The notes: a model not told the origin generated them from the sequence alone. DNA of 36,478 nucleotides from Clostridiaceae bacterium (GCA_012519085.1 JAAYQX010000004.1:1-36478), one strand, 5' to 3'. Shown: positions 15,286-24,416, counted from the first letter of the stretch. Made by a program: numbers and translations.

Positions 15286-16965
15286 TTATAATTGCAGTCG
15301 ATCACAGAGATTGAAAGCGGCCAGTTTGAGGTCCAAGTCAGTCAATGGCTGTGAAAAACCGGCCTGACTTAACTGATCAGATCTTGCCGTATCACCCGCC
15401 AGCAAATTTGAGAGGGCAGTGCCGAGTCTGTGCGCTCCCTGCCGGGAGAAAGGCTTGAATGACCAGATCCTGACATAGGCACGAGCTTTCGACAAATGTT
15501 GTAAGGGATAGAGGAACAATGCCGGCTGTAAAAGAAAGCCATAGCCATCCCAAATATTATCACTATCATTCCACGGCGGACCGCTAATACCGGATCCGAG
15601 CTCAAACCTGCTCCAAATTTCGGGCAGATCTCCTTCCTCTGGGTTTGCCAAAGAGAAAACTTCTTGCTCAAATAAGGTTAAGGCAGCTGCTGTCATCAGC
15701 TCCTGAACTACCTCAATCAATCGTATATCATAAGCATTCTCGGCTTGATCGCCCAAGATGGCTGTACAAAAGGCTGAACTTAAAGTTTCAATTGCAACTC
15801 CGCATACTTCGCGTATTTCACGGTCGGGATGCCAAGAAAAAAGATTGACTCGATTTCGGAACGCGGCAGTATCAGCACATAAACAGCCGGCCTCATAAAA
15901 CAATTGATAGGTATGATAACCTTCCGGAGAAAGATAAAAGGCCATAAATGGCAAATCTGAAACAGGAAAATGGAAACTGGGGCGGTTAATTCTCTCATAG
16001 TCTTCCGCTCGTGCTATTTCCTCTGTCATAGTAAGTGCTTCCAGCAGAAAATCAGCCTCGTCATCAAACAAATCATTCAGGCAAAGCTTAATTGTCTCCA
16101 GATTATTATTCTCTTTATCAGGAGCCGGCAGACCCTCAGGAGTTGGAAACCAGCGGTCCCATATAGCCAGGCTATCCATACCCAAACGCAATGCTTGCTG
16201 CCTTCTCAATTCATACTGAATGGGTAGAAAATGACGCCTCAGAGTATGAGCAAAATTGCTCTCCAGAGACCCGCTGACGGTAGTCACAAGCTGACGTTCC
16301 TTATCCAAATAATCAGTTATGCGCGCATAACCGAGCTTATGGCTGATCTGCCGCTGCAGAACAAGGATACGCAAATAAAGCTGTAGCAATTCCTCTTTCC
16401 TAAGTTGAAAAGCTTGGACAAACTTAAGAAAGGAAGCTTTGCGCCGTTCACCATCGAGCTGTGTCAACTGCCGTTTCAACAAATAACCCGGTTGAAAAAA
16501 ACCGCCGGGCAGCAAGCCCAGTTCTTCAATAAGCCTGACATAGTTTAAGCGGCATTGCATCAGTTCCTGCTGTTCTGAACTGACGGAGCTGACAGAGGTC
16601 GCCAAGAGGCTTTTTGTTATTCTAAATACATTATCTCCCGCCAACTCAGCTATGCTTTGACTGGAACGATGATCTACCAGAACGGATAATGTCTCCTGCA
16701 GACTGATCTTAAATAGGGGAAACCAGAGCAAAAAGCTCTCATATTGTCTTTGCCAATATTCGTCCTCCGGTTGCTGTGCGTAGTAAATTTGGCAGATCAG
16801 ATATTTTTCTGATAACTCCCGCAACAACTGGTCGAGATCAGTTAAACTGCTGACAATGCTCTCCGCTGACAGAGACATGCGCATGCGTAAACGTATTTTG
16901 CGCAACTGATCATGAATCTCAGCTGTATCAGGAGGAATATATTTCAATTTAGAAAAATCTGTCAT
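15286..16965 (-). CDS. Degenerate M3-family (oligoendopeptidase F-like) protein, predicted non-catalytic
   Basis: The 559-residue chain follows the M3 peptidase plan: a long helical N-terminal half, HKLGYARITDYL near residue 210, LGMDSLAIWDRW at 261-272, and then the region where the zinc site should be. Oligoendopeptidases have HEXXH there; this protein reads Y357-E-A-G-C361, so both metal-binding histidines are gone while the glutamate is kept. E386 (in EIREVCGV) sits 29 residues after Y357, exactly where the third zinc ligand lies in thimet oligopeptidase. The later substrate-binding His/Tyr region reads GYGFLLQPALFLYPLQHL and also looks altered. The frame is intact over full length, arguing for a retained non-peptidase role. 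It starts as TAATG on the argS stop, so translation is coupled to argS. The family assignment is by eye and should be tested by profile search. Confidence 0.72.
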   Translation of the reverse strand: MTDFSKLKYIPPDTAEIHDQLRKIRLRMRMSLSAESIVSSLTDLDQLLRELSEKYLICQIYYAQQPEDEYWQRQYESFLLWFPLFKISLQETLSVLVDHRSSQSIAELAGDNVFRITKSLLATSVSSVSSEQQELMQCRLNYVRLIEELGLLPGGFFQPGYLLKRQLTQLDGERRKASFLKFVQAFQLRKEELLQLYLRILVLQRQISHKLGYARITDYLDKERQLVTTVSGSLESNFAHTLRRHFLPIQYELRRQQALRLGMDSLAIWDRWFPTPEGLPAPDKENNNLETIKLCLNDLFDDEADFLLEALTMTEEIARAEDYERINRPSFHFPVSDLPFMAFYLSPEGYHTYQLFYEAGCLCADTAAFRNRVNLFSWHPDREIREVCGVAIETLSSAFCTAILGDQAENAYDIRLIEVVQELMTAAALTLFEQEVFSLANPEEGDLPEIWSRFELGSGISGPPWNDSDNIWDGYGFLLQPALFLYPLQHLSKARAYVRIWSFKPFSRQGAHRLGTALSNLLAGDTARSDQLSQAGFSQPLTDLDLKLAAFNLCDRLQL

Positions 16966-18692
16966 TACATTCTTTCTAAGGCATCGATTCCGGCAATTTT
17001 TAGACCGGTATATAGATAAAGTCTGGTAATTTCAGTCAGAATCAAGCGAGCCTTAACCAGCTCTTCTGTTTCAGCATGCAATATGGAATGGCTGTGATAA
17101 AAGCGGTTGAATGCTCTTGCCAGCTGACTGATATTGCGTAACATAATTGAGGGTTCATGAGTCGCTAATGCCTCCAGAACAGTATCCTCAAAATCAGCTG
17201 TCAGCTTCAAAATTGCCTGTTCCTCAGGACCGGTCAGATACTGTCCGGCTTGAACCGGATCAATCTGCCCCGGTGGCCAAATCCCTTTGTCCTCTGCCAA
17301 GCGGATGATACTGGAACATCTGGCATAACAGTACTGCAGATAGGGAGCGGAATCACCCTCAAAGTCAAGCATATCATCCCAGGAAAAGATGATATCCCTT
17401 TCCCTGCCATTGCGCAGAAAAGTATATCTTACGGCACCAACACCAACGCTTTCCGCGATTTGATCTACTTCTTCCCCACTCATATCAGGATTATTGGTCA
17501 GAATAATTTTCCGGGTTTTATTTACACTCTCCGCCAGAAGATCATCTAACAAAATAACATTGCCATAGCGCGTTGAAAAAATCGCGTCAGCACCCCGAAC
17601 AGTACCGAAAGGCACATGGATACACTGATCGGCCTTAGCAAAATCAGCTTTTTTCAACACGGCAAAAACCTGTTCAAAATGATTCTTTTGGGGTAGTCCT
17701 ACCACATAGATATTGCGGTAAAAATCCCATTCGCGATCGCGATAATAAACTGCCGCAATGTCTCTCGACGCATAGATAGTTGCACCATCAGACTTAAGAA
17801 TCAGACAGGGATTGAGATTATACTCGTCCAGATTTACAACCAGAGCACCATCACTCTCAACTAAAAGTCCTTTCCCCTGCAACAGCTCAACTACCTCCGG
17901 TATCTGATCGGAATAAAAACTCTCGCCGTTCATATTGTCAAAGCTGATATTCAACCTGCGATAGATCTTGTCGAAGGCTTCCAAACTCAATTTTCTGAAC
18001 AATTCCCACAGCGCATATTCCTCCGGCGCCCGATCTTCAAGTAGTTTAAAATATGCTCGCCCCTCATCTTCCAACTCAGGATGCTCATCCAGTTCCTGAT
18101 AAAATTTGACGTAGACTCGATTTAGTTCCGTAATCGGATCCGCTGCCAGTGCGGATTCATTACCCCAGCGTTTCCAGGCGGAAATCAGCTTGCCGAATTG
18201 TGTTCCGTAGTCGCCCAAGTGATTGAGCCTGATCACCTCATAACCTCGATGTTGATAGAGATTAGCAATCGTCTCGCCAAGCAATGTGGAGAAGGCGTGA
18301 CCAACATGAAAAGGCTTGGCGATATTCGGTGAGGAATATTCCACCAGAACTGTTTTTTCAGCGCCTTCATCACTTGATCCCGGACAATAATCTGCTGCCA
18401 TACATTGTTGCAGTACTGCAGCGGCATATTGAGCGGGATCAAAGAAAAAGTTCAGATAGCCGCCTACGACATCTACTCGCTCCAGCCAGGGCAGTCTGCC
18501 GGCTATTTTCTCTTTCAGATCAGCGGCAATCTGAGCCGGTGCCTTGCGCAAAACTTTGGCCAGACGGAAGCAAGGCAAGGCCAGATCACCCAATTCCGGC
18601 TGCGGCGGCACTTCCATCAATGAAGCTAAAAGCGATTGTTCCAGGCCGGATTCCGCGGCCAATAACTGTATTATTTCAGTCTTAAATTGCAT
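16965..18692 (-). CDS. argS: Arginyl-tRNA synthetase
   Basis: Class I aminoacyl-tRNA synthetase charging tRNA-Arg. Seen: N-terminal add-1 domain, EYSSPNIAKPFHVGHAFST with the HIGH-like HVGH at residues 129-132, LNHLGDYGTQFGKLI, the DGATIYASRD and YVVGLPQKNHF core motifs, and C-terminal anticodon domain with Y-rich LARAFNRFYHSHSIL. As in many ArgRS there is no clear KMSKS; the corresponding loop is near GTVRGADAIFSTRYGN. Length (575) is normal. No T-box leader is seen before it; the preceding gene ends 33 bases upstream. The gene overlaps the M3-like gene by one base. Confidence 0.97.
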   Translation of the reverse strand: MQFKTEIIQLLAAESGLEQSLLASLMEVPPQPELGDLALPCFRLAKVLRKAPAQIAADLKEKIAGRLPWLERVDVVGGYLNFFFDPAQYAAAVLQQCMAADYCPGSSDEGAEKTVLVEYSSPNIAKPFHVGHAFSTLLGETIANLYQHRGYEVIRLNHLGDYGTQFGKLISAWKRWGNESALAADPITELNRVYVKFYQELDEHPELEDEGRAYFKLLEDRAPEEYALWELFRKLSLEAFDKIYRRLNISFDNMNGESFYSDQIPEVVELLQGKGLLVESDGALVVNLDEYNLNPCLILKSDGATIYASRDIAAVYYRDREWDFYRNIYVVGLPQKNHFEQVFAVLKKADFAKADQCIHVPFGTVRGADAIFSTRYGNVILLDDLLAESVNKTRKIILTNNPDMSGEEVDQIAESVGVGAVRYTFLRNGRERDIIFSWDDMLDFEGDSAPYLQYCYARCSSIIRLAEDKGIWPPGQIDPVQAGQYLTGPEEQAILKLTADFEDTVLEALATHEPSIMLRNISQLARAFNRFYHSHSILHAETEELVKARLILTEITRLYLYTGLKIAGIDALERM

Positions 18693-18725
18693 ATTTGCAC
18701 TCTCTGTTCAGTAGTTAATTTAGAG

Positions 18726-19643
18726 CTAGGGCCATAATTTTGTCGGATACAAGCCGCCGGCTGTCAATTCTGCCAGAGCATGCATTACCTTAGGCCTATC
18801 TTCACGATATGTAATGCCATACCAGCGGTCAGCAACCGGCATCGCCTTAACTTTGATAAGTCCTGCTTTGATGCAGTTGTCAATAACCTCCGGCAGCAGA
18901 AATTCTGCTTTCATGGGATCAGAGGTGACATCAGAGGCCAAGAAGAGCGGAAAGCGCTCCTCAAGCTGCCGCAGAAAATCTTGCGGCAGTCCCCAGAAAT
19001 TCATTGATACCGGGGTGGCAGCAGCCAGCTCCTGCCAATCCCGTTCATCATCAAGGCGGTATTTTCCGCCATCGGCAGTCTGGTAAATCTGCTTAGTTTC
19101 GATAATTTCCTGCAGATAACTATCATCTGAAAGCGCGCATACACCCCGTGAAACATGACCATGTTCACTCAAGGTATTCGCCAGCTGCCAAGTGCAAAGA
19201 GCATAAGTATCTTCCGGTGACCGGGCAGCACTGAGATGGTCATACATGAGACCAAATGCTTGCGGGCCATAATAATCATCAGCATTAATCACGACAAAAG
19301 GCGCGTCGATAAGATCTCCGGCAGCCAGGATAGCCTGACCCGTGCCCCAGGGTTTTTCCCTGCCCTCAGGTATATTAAAACTTTCCGGTATCGCCTCAAG
19401 CTCCTGAAAAGCATAATCGATCTGAATTTTTTTCCTCATTCCGGGATCGATGCAAGCCGAAAAATCTTGCTCAATGCTTTTTTTGATAATGAATATAACT
19501 CGTTCAAAACCGGCTCTAATCGCATCATAGACAGAATAATCGAGAATGATCTCGCCGCCGGGGCCGACTGGTTCAATTTGTTTCAAGCCGCCGTAGCGAG
19601 ATCCCATTCCTGCCGCCATTACAACCAAGATCGGTTTTACCAT
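18726..19643 (-). CDS. Nucleotidyltransferase of the sugar-phosphate NTP-transferase family
   Basis: Probably transfers a nucleotidyl group to a phosphorylated sugar or alcohol. The Rossmann-like GT-A signature is clear: VVMAAGMGSRYGGLKQIEPV near the N terminus, GTGQAILAA, and the metal-binding VINADDYYG. A second half (SMNFWGLPQDFL, DRWYGITYRED) is typical of a broad family annotated only as NTP_transferase. The ATG at 19643 is chosen because GGAGG lies five bases upstream; a TTG further on overlaps the ribosome site. The choline-kinase-like partner often found beside such genes is absent, so substrate is unknown. It lies 33 bases before argS. Confidence 0.85.
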   Translation of the reverse strand: MVKPILVVMAAGMGSRYGGLKQIEPVGPGGEIILDYSVYDAIRAGFERVIFIIKKSIEQDFSACIDPGMRKKIQIDYAFQELEAIPESFNIPEGREKPWGTGQAILAAGDLIDAPFVVINADDYYGPQAFGLMYDHLSAARSPEDTYALCTWQLANTLSEHGHVSRGVCALSDDSYLQEIIETKQIYQTADGGKYRLDDERDWQELAAATPVSMNFWGLPQDFLRQLEERFPLFLASDVTSDPMKAEFLLPEVIDNCIKAGLIKVKAMPVADRWYGITYREDRPKVMHALAELTAGGLYPTKLWP

Positions 19644-19687
19644 TGTCTCCTCCAAGTAAAAAATTATATTTAAACTTAATTATCGGG

Positions 19688-20593
19688 CTATCTTTTAGAT
19701 GTCTTGACCCGGATGTAAACCAATTTAATATTAGGATTGCTGGTTTCCCGGAACTGAACATCGAAGTTATCAATAGACCTGATCATCGTTGTCAACTTAT
19801 CATAACCGTAGTTCCGCGAGTCAAATGATGGCTGTCTCTTAACCAGCATATTGCCAACATCAGCCAAAAAAGCCCAGCCTTCATCGTCTTCAACATCACG
19901 AATTGAGTTAGTAATCAGATTAATTACATTGCGGTTCACTTTCAGAACTGCCTGCTTCTTGACCGGCTCACTCTCATCTTTACCGGCACGGTCACTCCTT
20001 TTAGCGGGACTTCTTTTTGTATCTTGTCTAGTTTTGTCTTCAGCCTGAGTGCTTCTGGTTTTGTTATCAGCAGCAGAAGGATCTTTTTCCTCACTCTCAA
20101 CCCCTGAGTTGTCGGCACTAACTGCATTGCGCTGTTCAATTACCTCTAGGTATATGAAACGATCACAGGCAGCAATAAAAGCATTGGGAGTCTTCATTTC
20201 ACCCAAGCCATAGACGATCTTGCCGGCTTCACGGAGACGTGTAGCCAATTTGGTAAAATCGCTATCCGAGGAAACAAGCACAAAACCATCCACACGGTCT
20301 GCATACAGGATATCCATGGCATCAATAATCATGGCGGAATCAGTCGCATTCTTCCCTGTCGTATAGCCAAATTGTTGCACGGGGGAAATTGCATAATCCA
20401 ACAGTTGATTCTTCCATTTGGTCAGACCGGGCTTGGTCCAGTCCCCGTATATTCTTTTGATTGTAGGATTGCCGTAGCGTGCGATTTCCTCAATCATATT
20501 TTGCGTATGATCGGGAGAGACATTATCAGCATCGATCAAGACGGCTAAACGGACATCTTCTTTTGTAGGTGCCGGATTCATAACTGGTATCAA
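19688..20593 (-). CDS. NYN-domain ribonuclease-like protein with C-terminal OST-HTH/LOTUS domain
   Basis: Predicted RNA-processing protein. Residues 14-150 are a LabA-type NYN (PIN-like) domain with the acidic residues of the active site in LIDADN (D21, D23), NATDSAMIIDAMD (D85, D91) and SSDSDF (D110, D112). Residues 155-215 form a charged, low-complexity linker rich in Lys, Asp and Ser. Residues 220-296 look like an OST-HTH/LOTUS RNA-binding module (EDDEGWAFLADVGNML, SFDSRNYGYDKLT, YIRVK). Start TTG 20593 lies just after AAAGGA; an ATG four codons on has no ribosome site. Target RNA is unknown. It sits 44 bases before the nucleotidyltransferase gene. Confidence 0.88.
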   Translation of the reverse strand: MIPVMNPAPTKEDVRLAVLIDADNVSPDHTQNMIEEIARYGNPTIKRIYGDWTKPGLTKWKNQLLDYAISPVQQFGYTTGKNATDSAMIIDAMDILYADRVDGFVLVSSDSDFTKLATRLREAGKIVYGLGEMKTPNAFIAACDRFIYLEVIEQRNAVSADNSGVESEEKDPSAADNKTRSTQAEDKTRQDTKRSPAKRSDRAGKDESEPVKKQAVLKVNRNVINLITNSIRDVEDDEGWAFLADVGNMLVKRQPSFDSRNYGYDKLTTMIRSIDNFDVQFRETSNPNIKLVYIRVKTSKR

Positions 20594-20670
20594 TCATTCC
20601 TTTCACTATATATAAAACATCATCTAAAATTCTTAATAGCTATTCTAGCAGAAAAACTGCTTACAGACTG

Positions 20671-21438
20671 TTAATAGCCCATTTTGCTGATCACTCGCAT
20701 GCTGATGCGATGAGGCAAGAATTTTCCGACCAAGCGCAATAATTTCCCCGCTATACAGGATACGGAGACATCTTTGCCGCGGGCAGATCTTGCAAGTGCA
20801 ACACGGACGACTTTCTCAGGCTGTTCAATACCCAGTGATTTAATCCAATTGAGCTTGCTCTTGCCTGAACCATTATTGAAAAATTCAGTTTCCATCGGAT
20901 TGGGACAAACTGCTGTTACGGTGATCTTTTCCCGGCGCAGCTCCTCATTAAGAGCTCTCGCAAATGACAGAACAAAGGCTTTGCTGGCAGCATAGACACT
21001 AAAGCCCGGTTGCGGCATGAAAGCTGCTACGGAGCTAATCTGGAGTATTCTGGAGCCCGCTGCGCAATATGGCAGGACAATATTAGTAAGCTGCATAATG
21101 GCAAGCACATTCAGCCTTAACAGCTCTGAATTATATTCGCGTTTTATACTGGCAAATCTGCCCGCTTTGCCCTTGCCGGCATTATTGATCAAGATAGAAA
21201 CTACCGGTTTTTGTTGTTTTAGTTCTGATTCAATGATCGCAAAAGAACTTTCCTGCAACAAATCCAAGGCCAGAATTCTAGTGTCTGTTTTAAGCTCGGC
21301 AGCTAATTCAACAAGGCGCTCCCGTCGTCTAGCTATCAGCCAAATCTCATCTAAGCCTGTCATTATATCTATCTGGCGTGCGAACTCACGACCCAAGCCG
21401 GAGGATGCACCAGTGACAATTGCTATTATTTTGCTCAT
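20671..21438 (-). CDS. Short-chain dehydrogenase/reductase
   Basis: Classical SDR fold of about 255 residues: NAD(P)-binding TGASSGLGREF, INNAGKGKAG, catalytic Ser in LQISSVAAF and the YxxxK of VYAASKAF, then PNPMETEF after the active site. Arginines after the first strand (LIARRRERL) suggest NADP(H) preference, by analogy. A hydrophobic, basic C terminus (KLLRLVGKFLPHRISMRV) resembles the SDR group annotated as putative ketoacyl or acylglycerone reductases (DltE/YqjQ-like). ATG 21438 (MSKIIAI) is chosen over an upstream start at 21477, which would add 13 unrelated residues. Substrate unknown. Confidence 0.9.
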   Translation of the reverse strand: MSKIIAIVTGASSGLGREFARQIDIMTGLDEIWLIARRRERLVELAAELKTDTRILALDLLQESSFAIIESELKQQKPVVSILINNAGKGKAGRFASIKREYNSELLRLNVLAIMQLTNIVLPYCAAGSRILQISSVAAFMPQPGFSVYAASKAFVLSFARALNEELRREKITVTAVCPNPMETEFFNNGSGKSKLNWIKSLGIEQPEKVVRVALARSARGKDVSVSCIAGKLLRLVGKFLPHRISMRVISKMGY

Positions 21439-21550
21439 ATCATCCCATTCACTTTTAGTTTTAGCGCCCCTTAGCACTTAAATTCTTAGTGTCGCCTTGT
21501 AACGCACAAACTTCCAATCCTGAGCCTTTAATTTGCTCTTAATGCAATAC

Positions 21551-23035
21551 TTATTGTTTTTGGTCCAGCATCTGCTGTATCCGTTGTGCACTCTCGGTAA
21601 CGGCCAGTCCCCCGACTGCGGTACAGCGCAAAGCAGCAGGCAGCATTCTGCCCGCTTCATCCATTGCCTTTATTGTTTCATCAAGTGGAATTACAGCATC
21701 AAAACCTGATATAGCCATATTGGCACAACAAAGAGCATTGCTGCCTGCCAATATATTCTTGCCTAGACAAGGTACTTCTACCCTGCCTGCGACAGGATCA
21801 CAAACCATACCGATAATATTTTGCAGTGCTAAAGAGGCAGCGGTTAGAACCGTATCCAGATCCCCGCCCTGCAAATGGGCGATTGCTCCTGCTGTCATAC
21901 CGGAGGCTGAACCGCATTCAGCCTGACAGCCGGCAAGTTCGGCGGAAAATGTCGAATCTGTAGCTATGAATACGCCGATTAACCCGGCCACGAAGAGTGC
22001 TTCAATTAAAGTATCGCGATCGGCATTAACAGCCTTGCCCACTGACAAGATGGTGCCGGGAATCACACCACAAGCTCCTGCCGTCGGCGCCGCCACTGTC
22101 ACGCCGAGTGAACTCTTTACTTCCATCACAGCCGTAATATTGGCGATGATATTCTGTATTACTTCACCACCGACGATTTTATGAGCATTGGCCAAAATCT
22201 TATAAGCCTGGGGTCCGAGCATCCGATCGGAAAAATCAGTGCCCGCCAAACCTGTTGCCACAGCTTTTTCCATAATAGTGAGGATAGAATCCATCATCTC
22301 CAACAGGACAGCAGACGACAGACCACTGCGCTGACTCTCATATAACAAGGCAGCCTGATATGCGTTGAGCCCTTTGTCATGCGCCAGTTCCTTTAGCTCG
22401 GGAACTGATGTAAAAGGCACCTCTGGTTTTAACTGCGAGCCGATGGGCATAACCGGACTAAGATAGACAACCTCAGGAGATTTCAACTCAAGCTCCGCCT
22501 TCTCCTCAGCTGTAAAGGCCTTTTCCGACCTGATGACCAGCCAATCAGAATCATCGGCATTGGCCAGCAAAGCCAGGTGGAAACCGCAATCCTCAGATAA
22601 TTCTAAATCCTGAAACTTCACCAACTCTATCATGCCGCCACCTGTAGAAAGTAAGGTCAGCATATATTGCGATCCGTCCTCATTTAAAAGCCTGGCCTGA
22701 TAAGCATTGGGATGTGTGATCTCACCCGGTACAATATTAAAATTGACCTCAAGACCTGCAGCCGGCAATAGATCGAGTGCTGAGAGCAGGCGCTCATCGT
22801 CTGCCTCCAAGCCAAGCAAGCCGGCTGCCAGCCCGATATCGGATTGTTGCGTATGATATGTCTGGGCGATCGAGCTCCCCTCCGTAAAATAAAAATCGAC
22901 TTTTGTCTTGCCGGGTCTGCGCAACTGAAAAAGCACTCGTCCAATACGTACAGCGGCGGCAGTATGCGAACTCGAGGAACCTCTCATAACAGGTCCCAGA
23001 ACATCATTAAAAATACTTGGATATTGCTTAGTCAT
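21551..23035 (-). CDS. sdaA: L-serine ammonia-lyase, iron-sulfur type, single chain
   Basis: Deaminates L-serine to pyruvate and ammonia with an oxygen-sensitive [4Fe-4S] cluster. The beta (ACT-like regulatory) domain comes first (VLGPVMRGSSSSHTAAAVRIG, residues 12-32) and the alpha catalytic domain follows from about residue 220 (AAPTAGACGVIPG). By spacing, cluster ligands are C370 (AGCQAECG), C412 (VCDPVAGRVEVPC) and C423, the 42- and 11-residue intervals known from single-chain enzymes. Many clostridia have two separate subunits, so this is the fused form. The start ATG 23035 has AAGGA 12 bases upstream, a little far. It diverges from rtcB. Confidence 0.96.
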   Translation of the reverse strand: MTKQYPSIFNDVLGPVMRGSSSSHTAAAVRIGRVLFQLRRPGKTKVDFYFTEGSSIAQTYHTQQSDIGLAAGLLGLEADDERLLSALDLLPAAGLEVNFNIVPGEITHPNAYQARLLNEDGSQYMLTLLSTGGGMIELVKFQDLELSEDCGFHLALLANADDSDWLVIRSEKAFTAEEKAELELKSPEVVYLSPVMPIGSQLKPEVPFTSVPELKELAHDKGLNAYQAALLYESQRSGLSSAVLLEMMDSILTIMEKAVATGLAGTDFSDRMLGPQAYKILANAHKIVGGEVIQNIIANITAVMEVKSSLGVTVAAPTAGACGVIPGTILSVGKAVNADRDTLIEALFVAGLIGVFIATDSTFSAELAGCQAECGSASGMTAGAIAHLQGGDLDTVLTAASLALQNIIGMVCDPVAGRVEVPCLGKNILAGSNALCCANMAISGFDAVIPLDETIKAMDEAGRMLPAALRCTAVGGLAVTESAQRIQQMLDQKQ

Positions 23036-23157
23036 GGGAAAGCACCGTCCTTATCTAAATAATTGCCTGGATCAACTTGGCCTAATTAACGTAATCATAG
23101 CCTAACCCTCAATTTAATAACAATTAAATAATAGCATTGCAGCTTGGCAAAGCAAAT

Positions 23158-23186
23158 TTTTGCATTTCTTGCTCCTTCTATATAAT
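23158..23186 (+). promoter_or_regulatory. Possible promoter of rtcB
   Basis: A perfect TATAAT (23181-23186) lies 24 bases before the rtcB TTG start. A weak -35 (TTTTGC, 23158-23163) is 17 bases upstream and is overlapped by the near-palindrome GCAAATTTTTGC. The 23036-23210 interval separates divergent genes and should hold both promoters; no clear one for sdaA was found. Confidence 0.4.
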
Positions 23187-23210
23187 TACGGATAAGGATG
23201 GTGTTTAGAT

Positions 23211-24335
23211 TTGCATATTATCAAAGGTAAATACAATGAAGCTAAGGTCTTCACCAGTGAACTGGAAGAAACTGCACGGGCACAAATCCAGAATCTGGTC
23301 AATCAACCGTTTGTAGCGGGAAGTAAGATACGGATCATGCCGGATGTACACGCCGGAGCGGGCAGCACGATCGGCACCACAATGACTATTACAGATAAAG
23401 TAGTACCCAATCTGGTCGGTGTCGATATCGGTTGCGGTATGCTGACAACCGAGCTGGTAGATCTCACAGCAGACGACCTCGATCTGCCACGGCTTGACCG
23501 CCTGATCCGCGCTTGCATCCCATCCGGTTACGAGATTCGTCGCCGGCCGCACGAATTCCTGGAACGTACGCGACTCGATGATTTGCGCTGCCGTGATAGC
23601 GGGCGCAATGACAACAGACTGAAAATGGATCGTGCCCGACGTTCACTCGGCACCTTGGGCGGCGGCAATCATTTCATCGAAGTCAACAGAGACCAAAACG
23701 GCGCACTATACCTAGTTATCCACTCCGGTTCACGACATCTGGGACTACAGGTAGCACTACACTACCAAAGGATGGCAGCCAGACTGCAACCCAAAATAGA
23801 ACGAGATCTGGCCTATCTCGAGGGTAAGCTGCTCCAAGACTATCTGAACGATATGAAAATAATGCAAGATTATGCTGTCCAGAACCGAAAAGCAATGGCC
23901 GAGACTATTATCACAGGAATGGACTGGCAGACCGGCGAACGATTCACAACCATCCACAATTATATTGACTTAGATACGATGATTTTACGCAAAGGCGCCA
24001 TCTCAGCACGCGCCGGAGAAAAGGTTCTGATCCCGCTCAATATGCGCGATGGCTCTCTACTCTGCGTCGGAAAAGGAAATCCGGACTGGAACTTCTCCGC
24101 CCCGCATGGTGCCGGCCGCATCATGTCACGCAATGAAGCCAAGCGAGTCCTGACACTACAAGATTTCCGCCATAGTATGGAGGGAGTATTCTCCACTTCA
24201 ATCCGACGGGACACCCTCGACGAAGCGCCGATGGCCTACAAATCTCTAGAGAGTCTGCTGGAATACCTCGATCAGACGGTGGAGATCTTGCACCATCTGA
24301 CCCCGGTCTACAATTTCAAAGCTAGCGGAGATTGA
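23211..24335 (+). CDS. rtcB: RtcB-family RNA 3'-phosphate ligase
   Basis: GTP- and Mn-dependent RNA ligase joining 2',3'-cyclic phosphate or 3'-phosphate ends to 5'-OH ends, used in RNA repair. The metal site is complete: D45 and H47 in MPDVHAGAGSTIG, D72 and C75 in VDIGCGM, the GGGNHFIE and HSGSRHLG histidines, and the guanylated histidine in SAPHGAGRIMSR. At 374 residues it belongs to the shorter RtcB group. The start is TTG at 23211 with AAGGA 11 bases before; no ATG nearby is in frame. It stands alone on plus: no archease, RtcA or PrfH-like gene is next to it. Confidence 0.93.
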   Translation: MHIIKGKYNEAKVFTSELEETARAQIQNLVNQPFVAGSKIRIMPDVHAGAGSTIGTTMTITDKVVPNLVGVDIGCGMLTTELVDLTADDLDLPRLDRLIRACIPSGYEIRRRPHEFLERTRLDDLRCRDSGRNDNRLKMDRARRSLGTLGGGNHFIEVNRDQNGALYLVIHSGSRHLGLQVALHYQRMAARLQPKIERDLAYLEGKLLQDYLNDMKIMQDYAVQNRKAMAETIITGMDWQTGERFTTIHNYIDLDTMILRKGAISARAGEKVLIPLNMRDGSLLCVGKGNPDWNFSAPHGAGRIMSRNEAKRVLTLQDFRHSMEGVFSTSIRRDTLDEAPMAYKSLESLLEYLDQTVEILHHLTPVYNFKASGD

Positions 24336-24336
24336 G

Positions 24337-24366
24337 GGCCGGATGCAACCGGAACACCTGCCGGCC
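24337..24366. repeat. Inverted repeat between convergent rtcB and satP
   Basis: GGCCGG (24337-24342) and CCGGCC (24361-24366) can pair across an 18-base loop just after the rtcB stop. No T-run follows on either strand, so an intrinsic terminator is doubtful. Confidence 0.3.
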
Positions 24367-24416
24367 ACCCTGCCCTCACATGCCAAATCAAAAGATACTA
24401 TATTAGAGCAACGTGC

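Noticed and set aside
15369-15671. A 100-residue frame on the same strand inside the M3-like gene
   Set aside because: It is another frame of the same coding region, and the main frame is intact and has family-like motifs.
18284-18685. A 133-residue plus-strand frame opposite argS
   Set aside because: It is the shadow of a well-supported essential gene, with no ribosome site; similar antisense frames over the nucleotidyltransferase (19236-19673) and SDR (21017-21481) were dropped for the same reason.
24337-24366. GGCCGG/CCGGCC repeat as a terminator for rtcB
   Set aside because: There is no T-run after either arm, so it is listed only as a low-confidence repeat.
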